Source: AV133 sp035567015 (GTDB taxonomy: Bacteria; Verrucomicrobiota; Verrucomicrobiia; Chthoniobacterales; UBA10450). From it: a stretch of 20,829 nucleotides of DNA. The stretch is from positions 1 to 20,829 of the forward strand of contig DATMPQ010000273.1 in the NCBI GenBank assembly GCA_035567015.1, given 5' to 3'. This document shows positions 8,301 through 13,790 of this stretch, piece by piece. The notes beneath the pieces are model-generated. The model ran no database searches. It was given only the letters and a program-made list of their open reading frames with translations, and had not been told where the DNA came from. How positions within the stretch are numbered: the stretch's first letter is position 1; the number at the start of each line of letters is the position of its first letter. The position numbers were made by a program, and so were the translations under genes.

Positions 8301-8951
8301 GAGGCGCGAAGTGTGGCAAAACTGCTTGGCGGTGACGGCGTCTTGCGGTTGGGAGCGGAAGCGCGAGAAGCAGAGTTGAAGTCTGTGCAGTCGCCGCGTG
8401 TTTTGGACTTGGCCACGCATGGCTTCTTTCTGTCCGATCAGGAATTTAGTCACACAACCTCCGGTAGTAAGGACCTGGTGGCCGGCCTAGGCGCTCGGCA
8501 GGGCGTCTCTACAACGAAGACGGATTGGGAAAATCCGTTGGTGCGTTGTGGCATCGCGCTCGCTGGAGCAAATCGCGCGCGTCAAATCACGAACGCGGGG
8601 GCGGAAGATGGTTTGCTCACCGGTTTGGAAGCATCGCTCCTAAATTTGCAGGGAACGGAACTGGTCATCTTGAGCGCGTGCGACAGCGGCGCGGGTGAAG
8701 TGAAAATCGGTGAGGGCGTGATGTCCTTGAGGCACGCCTTTCGCATCGCCGGTGCGGAGACCGTGCTGGCGAGTCATTGGAAGGTGAGCGACAAGGCTAC
8801 AAGTCTGTTGATGACGGAATTTATGCGTCGCTGGCGCGCAGGTGAATCGCGCGCGAACGCGTGGCGCGAGGCACAGTTGACTCTTTTACGCTCGAAAGAT
8901 TTTTCAAATCCCTTCTTCTGGTCCGCCTTCACTCTTACGGGGCAGTGGTGA
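5322..8951 (+). CDS. Exported TPR-repeat protein with C-terminal CHAT (caspase-fold) peptidase domain
   Basis: About 1209 aa from GTG 5322; the frame stays open back to ATG 5220 (1243 aa). From 5322 the protein starts with a signal peptide (RRVRAILLQSLCLALSLVW, then LAQAIG), whereas ATG 5220 lies in a terminator loop. About fourteen tandem 42-residue TPR units (kinesin-light-chain type, e.g. ALPYLQRSLAIKEKVFGKD) fill residues ~30-620. A helical region follows, then a CHAT domain from ~790 to the end. The caspase dyad is intact: His1033 in LDLATHGFF and Cys1120 in VILSACDSGAGE. TPRs probably bind a partner or substrate. The neighbouring ECF/anti-sigma pair suggests stress-controlled expression in the envelope. 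The linker before the catalytic His holds a low-complexity insertion. Substrates are unknown. Confidence 0.88.
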   Translation: MIIRRVRAILLQSLCLALSLVWLAQAIGQPYLIPNSAEAKSETEQLFEKANELYLKKDYDAALPLLDRCLLLKENALGRDDPQVAFVLDLIGGAYRDRGDPARALPYLQRSLAIKEKVFGKDSPELTLILSLLALTCQAEQLNTAAIDYFERCLVIQDKNPSRDYKNTSTYSLLDNLANLYRFQGNYEKALAALQRSQTIKEGLFGKESKEVANCIHKRALIYEDLGDYVKAQPLFELGLRIRQAHSSEDGEFAICLRDLAHFFHQRGDITNALALYQRAAAIVEKLPESDGATVAGILGSLAGLYRELGNFAAALDLYQRCVVILEKQQGPQQPSLASALGNLANLKADLGQYDEALALHKRSLAINERAYGKQSQQFAVCLNDMALVYGAGGDFAEQLALEEQALDIQEKLLGGNHPEVAAVLGNIGDVEIHLGNYVDAMKHLQRSLAIKESVFGRKSLDVATTLNNLAELFGILGDSKTDLSLSKETLAIAEKLLGAESPLAVTCLGNVGFAYRRQGQYSQAISCYSRSLAIAEKIYGREHPEVARLLNNIADVYQAMEDLAKAEDFYQRSLSINVKLLGEAHPKVVVSMNNLATLLYSSGKTAAAITTFLRVAQLQRANSTSLLSQLRGKNSFLFTDLMFYRVEMLHSACAEAAKKNLSVAKTGGAEQLALNKGLLEEIQATFAALEADPKTSTQTLREQYAAVQNQLAHFSERKLGPADRDVERRELQNELTQLETKLAERVGLVAQTIHERNLTLTDIARSLLSQSALVDFIQYRRYDFAAKTNEWKEQRYAAYLTFPLAGASTNVVVERVDFGEAAPINEAVELICKRMSTGQYRAKDLQPTFQRLSDLLYVPLAKHVTNVSHLIICPDGQLSRLPFEMLPVGNKFLVEEKTISYVTSGREVVRLANSKSNVRSSKSLVMGNPDFDLDLKSLPVGRVTRVPNSNEEARGKSGTPVTRPSENGLAVTRSLSRDYSGLKFPPLPGAEAEARSVAKLLGGDGVLRLGAEAREAELKSVQSPRVLDLATHGFFLSDQEFSHTTSGSKDLVAGLGARQGVSTTKTDWENPLVRCGIALAGANRARQITNAGAEDGLLTGLEASLLNLQGTELVILSACDSGAGEVKIGEGVMSLRHAFRIAGAETVLASHWKVSDKATSLLMTEFMRRWRAGESRANAWREAQLTLLRSKDFSNPFFWSAFTLTGQW

Positions 8952-9169
8952 TAAAGCGCGATTAGGCGGGCATTGGCCGCTCAAATCTGGATTGGGACGG
9001 TAAGACTTTAACGCGCGGGTCCGCCTGATAGGCCGTACCGCGTGCTCGGCTCTATTGAAGTCCGCGCGATTAAATTTTTGTAAGGCGTTAGGTGCCCTCG
9101 CGCGCGCGTAGGTCTCTTCACGGTGAAGCTCCCCCGTCAACAGCCTCGCGCGCATAACTGCAACGGAAA
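8952..9169. other. Intergenic region between convergent genes
   Basis: These 218 bp lie between the stop of the TPR-CHAT gene and the stop of the small HTH gene on the other strand. I see no gene, no att-like sequence and no hairpin with a T-run. It may be the boundary between the CHAT block and the integrase-linked module. Confidence 0.4.
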
Positions 9170-9490
9170 TCACGGAAAGCGGCCACCGTATGAGTCGCCC
9201 GGAAGCATAGGTTTGCCAGCCCAATTGATGGGGCGTGGCCCTGGCGGGAGGATTTTACGCGGCGGCTCGCGAAGCCGTTTTTCTTGCAGCACCTCTTGAC
9301 GCGCCAGTTCCCGCACGTGGTTTATACGCTGCTCCAACTCAGGATGCCGCTTGCGCCAGTCGTTTAATGTCTGCACACCGATCTGGCAAGCTATGCACGC
9401 CGCTTTGATCGACAGCCCCTCGGCCAGCGCGGCACAGAGCCGGTGAAGCGTTTCCTCGCTGTACGTGGTTGGTCGCCCTGATTGTTTCAT
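9170..9490 (-). CDS. Small HTH protein resembling phage small-terminase / regulator HTH
   Basis: 106 aa. The N-terminal half is a helix-turn-helix of the kind seen in phage small terminase subunits and transposase-like regulators: RPTTYSEETLHRLCAALAEG, then LSIKAACIACQIGVQTLNDW and RKRHPELEQRI. An acidic/basic helix follows, then a Pro/Gly-rich tail without structure (PPRKILPPGPRPINWAGKP). It starts at ATG 9490, 141 bp after the PRTase gene on the same strand. With no large terminase present, a packaging role is unlikely unless it borrows a helper phage; a DNA-binding regulator is equally possible. Confidence 0.6.
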   Translation of the reverse strand: MKQSGRPTTYSEETLHRLCAALAEGLSIKAACIACQIGVQTLNDWRKRHPELEQRINHVRELARQEVLQEKRLREPPRKILPPGPRPINWAGKPMLPGDSYGGRFP

Positions 9491-9541
9491 GTCGCTGCCA
9501 CGCGCGCTACTCTACCGGCTAAGGCCGCTTGTGTACGTCCC

Positions 9542-9576
9542 GCCCCACCGCCGGGGGGTGGGGGTGCCCGAGGGGG
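9542..9576. other. GC-rich hairpin and G-run cluster
   Basis: CCCCACC (from 9543) can pair with GGTGGGG around GCC-GGGG. The plus strand then carries G-runs of six (9553-9558), five (9560-9564) and five (9572-9576). It lies between the PRTase stop and the HTH gene. It may terminate or pause transcription or form a G-quadruplex-like structure, but there is no T-run and only three clear G-runs. Confidence 0.35.
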
Positions 9577-9631
9577 CTGGACCGACGCCCTCCTGGCATG
9601 CTCACAGCTTGGGTGTGAACAATCGCCACGA

Positions 9632-10312
9632 TTAAGGCTCGCGGTGAAGATAATTGCCCGAGTACTCTATTGACCCAGCAGCCGGCGCTTCAAGCGTCTC
9701 TACATCACCAACGCTTATCGTGCGCACCAACGCGAAACAACGAATGTCATGATCAGGGAAGGCGGCGGCCACATGAGGCGACATCCCGATGAACGTTGAA
9801 CCACGAGTAATCACATCATCCACAATCGTGATTTTCTTTTGGCTGAAAAGCGGCAATTCGCTTGCCAGAGAAGTGCTCCTAAAATGATCGGGCGGCATCG
9901 GACGACAACCTTTGGGTGCGGTTGCCGACTTTGTCACCGCCGTGTGTCGGATTAGCGCTGGCATCACGGCGGCACCAAGCCCTCGCGCAACAAGTTCGTC
10001 GCAAATCCTTCGTGCGGGCCACAACGCGTCGGAAACACGAAACGGGGCACTTCGTGGAACAGGAATGAGAATTCTATCCGGCCCAAAAAACGTGTCTAAC
10101 AACGGAAACTTAGGTCGAGTTTGCTCGATTCTTTCAACAGCTTTTTGGATCGCCCAAACGAAACTGGCTTTTCCATCAGCTGAACGGATTGATATTTGGA
10201 AATCATTCTTTATTGCGGAACAAACGGTTTTCGAACTCCGAGAAACGTTCGTAGTGCCGCGCGGGGCGTACTGCAAGAATGAGCCGAATTCAAGTTCCGA
10301 AGGCAAGTGCAT
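9632..10312 (-). CDS. Phosphoribosyltransferase-fold protein paired with a DprA-like protein
   Basis: 226 aa from ATG 10312. The PRPP-binding signature of type I PRTases is clear at residues ~164-173 (TIVDDVITRGST, two acidic residues then the T-R-G-S-T loop). Upstream is the strand LIPVPRSAP, as in ComF-like PRTases, but there is no N-terminal Cys zinc finger. The N-terminus LEFGSFLQYAPRGTT looks like a conserved motif. A longer frame starts at 10399 but would overlap the DprA-like gene by 110 bp; 10312 gives a 23-bp overlap and begins exactly at the conserved-looking part. The reaction would transfer to or from a ribose-5-phosphate; the base substrate is unknown. Tight coupling to a DprA-like gene on a mobile element suggests DNA or nucleotide-based defence. 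Confidence 0.75.
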   Translation of the reverse strand: MHLPSELEFGSFLQYAPRGTTNVSRSSKTVCSAIKNDFQISIRSADGKASFVWAIQKAVERIEQTRPKFPLLDTFFGPDRILIPVPRSAPFRVSDALWPARRICDELVARGLGAAVMPALIRHTAVTKSATAPKGCRPMPPDHFRSTSLASELPLFSQKKITIVDDVITRGSTFIGMSPHVAAAFPDHDIRCFALVRTISVGDVETLEAPAAGSIEYSGNYLHREP

Positions 10313-11051
10313 CCCACTCGAACGTCTCATGCCGTTCCGGAAGAGATTCAAAGAAATTCTCCATGTTTTCGTTAGACAACACCTGGGCACCGTGAGCAAT
10401 CATCTTGCCCGGCCATTTCAGCGTGCTCTCCGTAATCCACTTCGAAATGAACAACCCGCGACCAAGCCGAAGAGCCTCCCATCCTTGCGAAATTGATCCG
10501 CTTGTCTCGCCCGCTTCAATAATTACTGTTGCATCAGAAATCAGAGCCATTGTCCGGTTCCGCATCGGAAAGTTTTGTGGAAGCGTTGGGTAGCCCTTTG
10601 GGAACTGCGAAACAACTAAATGCCTTTCGGCGATGAGATGCTGTAGCGCCGCATTTTGACGCGGATAAGATTTGTCCAATGGGGTTCCAATCACAGCGAT
10701 TGTTCGACCCTGGGCGTCAATCGCGCCTTTATGCGCAGCAGTGTCTATACCCTCGGCAAGGCCGCTGACAACCACACCACCTCTACCACATACAAGTTGC
10801 GCTAGTCGGCGCGCCCGTTGTTCGCCTCGCGCACTCGCTTTTCTGCTGCCGACCATAGAAACGCGGAAGCCAGATAGCAAAATACTGGTCTCGCCTGATA
10901 CGAACACTTTTGGGGGAGCAAATTTCTGCTCGACATCGTTCAGCGGGCCAATGAGTTCTTCCCAGGACACCTCCAGATTGAACGCTCTCATCGGCGAAGC
11001 ACTATGAAGACTCTGATCAGCGGCGGGCAAATTCAAAAGTTGCTTGAACAC
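10290..11051 (-). CDS. DprA/Smf-like Rossmann-fold protein
   Basis: 253 aa from GTG 11051; ATG 10988 is an alternative start. It has the DprA core: SMVGSRKASARG (~65-76), VVSGLAEGIDTAAHKGA (~94-110), TIAVIGTPLDKSYPRQN (~117-133), FPMRNRTMALIS (~161-172) and VIIEAGETSGS (~176-186). In natural transformation DprA loads RecA on incoming ssDNA. Here the N-terminal SAM domain and C-terminal winged helix of housekeeping DprA are absent, and there are no competence genes nearby. A stand-alone core on a mobile element, overlapping a PRTase gene, more likely serves defence or element biology. It lies 69 bp after the winged-helix gene. Confidence 0.85.
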   Translation of the reverse strand: MFKQLLNLPAADQSLHSASPMRAFNLEVSWEELIGPLNDVEQKFAPPKVFVSGETSILLSGFRVSMVGSRKASARGEQRARRLAQLVCGRGGVVVSGLAEGIDTAAHKGAIDAQGRTIAVIGTPLDKSYPRQNAALQHLIAERHLVVSQFPKGYPTLPQNFPMRNRTMALISDATVIIEAGETSGSISQGWEALRLGRGLFISKWITESTLKWPGKMIAHGAQVLSNENMENFFESLPERHETFEWDALAFGT

Positions 11052-11120
11052 AATCAGCGTTGAATTCCAACGGAGGTCAAGATCGTTTTACGCCAGCCGA
11101 TGCCAGATTCCAGCAATTCT

Positions 11121-11762
11121 TTACTCGATATAAAAATATCTGGTTGCCTTACCTTGTCTCCACGGCTCCGCGACTCGAACTATATCGAGCGTTTTGCAGG
11201 CCTTGATCCAATTCGAAATGTTTCGGTGGGATGAATGCCCAAACATTTTTGCGACACTCATCTGGCAGAGCATGAATGGCTGATCACCGGCCATTTCCTG
11301 AAGCTCCCGGCAAAGATTTGCGAACAAGCGCACGTGAATGTTCGAATGTAGCAAAATCTTCTCAGGTGGAGGCTTGCTCTTCGCTCGCTCAAATGCCGCT
11401 TTCAAAGTTTCGCCTTTGGGAACGCTCACGCAGTCCAACTTAGCCAAAAATTCAGTAAAATGATCTTGTTCTGCTCGCAAGAACGGTCGCGAGCCGCATT
11501 CCCACTTATCGAAGACCGCTTTGTATTGAGTCGCCGTCAATTTCTTGCCACGTTTTTTTTCGACACCTCGAATTTCTCTCGCAAGTTCATGCAGCCTTTC
11601 GTTGCTGGTGTGAGGCTTTTTTAACACGTACGGTTGCCAGGCCACACCCCCACACCCATCTTTGACTTCATCTCCTTCATCATGTTCCTCTACTTCATCA
11701 TGGAAAGCCTCCGAAGCTATCGCAGTAGGCGCATCTTCAGCCCAAGAATTCGCCAACTTCAT
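11121..11762 (-). CDS. Winged-helix protein linked to the primase, probable replication or regulatory factor
   Basis: 213 aa from ATG 11762, which overlaps the primase stop as ATGA. A longer frame from 11855 would overlap the primase by 97 bp and is unlikely. The N-terminal ~60 residues are acidic and low in structure. The middle is helical and basic (VEKKRGKKLTATQYKAVFDK). The C-terminus (~165-213) is a winged helix: MLCQMSVAKMFGHSSHRNIS, NWIKACKTLDIVRV, then a wing ending ATRYFYIE. Similar wings follow AEP primases on mobile elements, so a helicase-loader, origin-binding or copy-control role is plausible. No catalytic motif is seen. Confidence 0.7.
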   Translation of the reverse strand: MKLANSWAEDAPTAIASEAFHDEVEEHDEGDEVKDGCGGVAWQPYVLKKPHTSNERLHELAREIRGVEKKRGKKLTATQYKAVFDKWECGSRPFLRAEQDHFTEFLAKLDCVSVPKGETLKAAFERAKSKPPPEKILLHSNIHVRLFANLCRELQEMAGDQPFMLCQMSVAKMFGHSSHRNISNWIKACKTLDIVRVAEPWRQGKATRYFYIE

Positions 11763-12469
11763 CTCAGCACCGCCGGGTTGAAAAAATAGACGGTCTGTCG
11801 TTTGCCGTTCTCGCGCAGTCCATTTGGCATCCGCGCGAACTGCGACGGATTCCAATTCGCCCGATCAGCGGCTAGCGAAACGGCATAGCGGAAAAATCGC
11901 GAAGCTTTTTCCTCTGCGACCTCTGCGCAGTAGAACCACCCGTGCAGGGACTTCCCACCGCTGTAAACGGCCAGTGCGAGCGGGGCCTTTTCCGCAAGAT
12001 GTAACAGCAACGCTGCGCACAAATCGCGCACGTCCCGCCGTTTTGTTACGAGCTTTCCAAGCAATCGTGCTTCTTCCGGTGAATTGTTTGGAGCGAAATC
12101 AAACTCCACGATTAGAAATCGGCGCGGCCCAGTGTTGCTTAAAGCGTGAGCAGATATTTTTCGGTTTCGTGTGAGACCTTGCAGCGCGGTCATCGGAGTC
12201 GGCACGATGAACTGCAGATCATGCAACTTGTACCAGTGGTTGCGCGGGCGGGTATCAAACCGGTGACGATTCCAGCCACAGCAAAGCAGAGGATTTCCCG
12301 AGAACAGAATGTCGATGATTTCGTCTGTCCTTGGCGCGTTGGAATCGAGGCGGATTGGGCTTGCCTCCCACAAGTCCACAAGCCCGTTTCCCGTCTTTGC
12401 CACAGCCTCAATCAGCTCGAAGTTTGGATCGAGCCATCGCGCACCGGTTGCTGACGCCAGAGTAATCAC
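11759..12469 (-). CDS. Archaeo-eukaryotic-type (AEP) primase, PrimPol-like
   Basis: 236 aa from GTG 12469. That GTG overlaps the previous stop as GTGA and follows GGGAG at proper distance; an ATG at 12538 would add 23 poorly structured residues. AEP motifs are visible: motif I RFLIVEFDFAP with metal-binding Glu122 and Asp124, motif II SGGKSLHGWF with His176, then LAADRANWNPSQFARMPNG and NGKRQTVYFFNP (Asp202, Arg213). Such primases synthesise primers or short DNA on plasmids, phages and satellites. The C-terminus ends right after the catalytic core, and the winged-helix domain is supplied by the next gene. It indicates that the element can replicate itself at least in part. Confidence 0.8.
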   Translation of the reverse strand: MITLASATGARWLDPNFELIEAVAKTGNGLVDLWEASPIRLDSNAPRTDEIIDILFSGNPLLCCGWNRHRFDTRPRNHWYKLHDLQFIVPTPMTALQGLTRNRKISAHALSNTGPRRFLIVEFDFAPNNSPEEARLLGKLVTKRRDVRDLCAALLLHLAEKAPLALAVYSGGKSLHGWFYCAEVAEEKASRFFRYAVSLAADRANWNPSQFARMPNGLRENGKRQTVYFFNPAVLR

Positions 12470-12819
12470 CTGGAAATCTCCCGCAGCTTCGCGAATGCCG
12501 CATCCTTGTCCGTTACCGTGAAACCGTCCAGGCCCCACGCTTCTGAGTTCGGATAAACCTCCGCTGGCTCAACAAATCTGCCGTCGATTTGAAACCCGTC
12601 TCGCCGTCGGATGCGGATTACTTCGTACGAGATGCTGGGATTGCGGCAGCCGCTCCAGCTTTGCTCGTATATCGCGGCGTTTCCTTCACGAGCAATCTGC
12701 CGGTAGTCGAACCCGTCACGCCGAAATCGAATCGGTAATGGCTTGTAGAAATGCCGTTCTTTACTCCAAGCCTCAGCCGTAGCGCTCGTTTTCGCAGCCG
12801 CTCCTTGTATCGACGCCAT
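12466..12819 (-). CDS. Conserved-position hypothetical protein upstream of the primase
   Basis: 117 aa. It starts at ATG 12819, 15 bp after the excisionase stop, with TGAGG overlapping that stop as a possible ribosome site, and its TGA overlaps the primase GTG. It is rich in Arg and aromatic residues (HFYKPLPIRFRRDGFDYRQI, YEVIRIRRRDGFQIDGRFVE) with a beta-strand look and no membrane segment. I do not recognise the family. Its position between excisionase and primase, translationally coupled to the latter, suggests a replication or copy-control role. Confidence 0.7.
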   Translation of the reverse strand: MASIQGAAAKTSATAEAWSKERHFYKPLPIRFRRDGFDYRQIAREGNAAIYEQSWSGCRNPSISYEVIRIRRRDGFQIDGRFVEPAEVYPNSEAWGLDGFTVTDKDAAFAKLREISR

Positions 12820-12834
12820 AAAATTAGCGTTGCC

Positions 12835-13047
12835 TCAGTTGACGCGGTACTGCTCGTTAAGCTTTTGGAGAACGTCGGCTAGCCGAAAACGCACAGTCTT
12901 GCCGACCTTGAGGAATGGAATGCGACCTTTCCGCATCCAGTCATCAAGCGTGCGAGTTGAGATTTGTAATTTGGGCGCAAGTCCACGCTTGTTCAGCAGA
13001 CCGTCGCCTGCGCGCTCGACGGCTGCTGCTTCATTTGCGTTAGTCAT
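12835..13047 (-). CDS. Excisionase-type MerR-like HTH protein
   Basis: 70 aa, the HTH_17 / excisionase-family size. A winged HTH covers residues ~17-65: LLNKRGLAPKLQISTRTLDD, then WMRKGRIPFLKVGKTVRFRL with the Arg-Lys-Gly-x-hydrophobic-Pro wing typical of the family. It probably directs excision with the integrase and may repress the operon. It lies 68 bp downstream of the 224-aa gene; the gap carries the inverted repeat at 13085-13113, a likely operator. Confidence 0.85.
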   Translation of the reverse strand: MTNANEAAAVERAGDGLLNKRGLAPKLQISTRTLDDWMRKGRIPFLKVGKTVRFRLADVLQKLNEQYRVN

Positions 13048-13048
13048 G

Positions 13049-13066
13049 TGCGCATTAAAGCGCGCA
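13049..13066. promoter_or_regulatory. Short dyad immediately upstream of the excisionase start
   Basis: TGCGC (13049-13053) and GCGCA (13062-13066) form a 5-bp inverted repeat two bases before the ATG. Such placement suits a repressor site or an RNA hairpin at the ribosome site. It is short and may be chance. Confidence 0.25.
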
Positions 13067-13084
13067 GTCGCGCGGCGCTGCCAC

Positions 13085-13113
13085 GGACAAATGCGGCGCG
13101 CTGGAATTTGTCC
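13085..13113. promoter_or_regulatory. Inverted repeat GGACAAAT-n13-ATTTGTCC before the excisionase gene
   Basis: Perfect 8-bp arms lie at 13085-13092 and 13106-13113 with a 13-bp spacer, between the stop of the 224-aa gene and the excisionase start. The arms share TTGTCC with the paired motifs near the element ends, so one protein (integrase or excisionase) might bind both. It could instead act as a weak hairpin after the upstream gene. Confidence 0.5.
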
Positions 13114-13115
13114 TA

Positions 13116-13790
13116 TTAGCGCAAACGGATTCGGTTACCGGCTATTTCGAGGGAGCGCACAATGGGACGGCGCAGGTTCCGCAACCGCAATCGCTCACGA
13201 GTCTTCCGAATCGCGTCGGGCGTGTATGTTTCGTCTGTCTGTTCGAGAAAGTTTTGTAACGCTAAGTCTGAAAACCAACAGAAGCAGATTCCCTGTCGTA
13301 CAATCCAATGTTCAATGAGAAGTTTTTTGAGACCCGTTGATTCGGCGGGTGCCTCGAACGGAATGGCTTTGCCTTTTAGCCGTTCGCCAAGTCTTTTGAA
13401 GAATCGTTCATCGCCATCGGCAGCCGCCATCATAACAGCCTGTAGGAAAAGCTTTGCAATGGGCGGTCTGTTCAACGCTCGATAACGTTCAAATTTGAGA
13501 AGCCACAGCACTCGCTTTTTCAACTCACGGTTCTCTAGCTTCTCAATCGTTTTCGCAAGAGAGTCACCCTTTGCCGGAAAGCACTCGAACAAGGCACGAA
13601 TACCTTCTAATGTTGGTTTGTCCTTCGCTTGCGTCCATTCGGCCTTAGCGGACGTGTAAAGCGCCGTCACAGATTCTATTATTTTGCACGTCTCATCTAC
13701 GGGGGTTGCCGCCCATTTTGTGAGCACGGATTGCGGCACCGTCACCCGAAATCTGCCAAAGTGAAATTCCTTGTCGCCGGTTGTGCTCAC
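13116..13790 (-). CDS. Hypothetical protein coupled to the integrase
   Basis: 224 aa. Its ATG overlaps the integrase stop by four bases (13787-13790), so the two are co-translated. It appears mostly helical and basic, with ALYTSAKAEWTQAKDKPTLE, RELKKRVLWLLKFERYRALN and a very Arg-rich C-terminus (RKTRERLRLRNLRR). No membrane segment, signal or catalytic motif is seen. The basic tail and coupling suggest a DNA-binding partner of the recombinase, but that is inference and the family is unknown. Confidence 0.7.
   Translation of the reverse strand: MSTTGDKEFHFGRFRVTVPQSVLTKWAATPVDETCKIIESVTALYTSAKAEWTQAKDKPTLEGIRALFECFPAKGDSLAKTIEKLENRELKKRVLWLLKFERYRALNRPPIAKLFLQAVMMAAADGDERFFKRLGERLKGKAIPFEAPAESTGLKKLLIEHWIVRQGICFCWFSDLALQNFLEQTDETYTPDAIRKTRERLRLRNLRRPIVRSLEIAGNRIRLR

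Noticed and set aside
9505..9535. tRNA D-arm-like sequence (minus strand AGCCGGTAGAGTAGCGC)
   Set aside because: No anticodon or T arm follows and no acceptor stem can be formed; a chance similarity.
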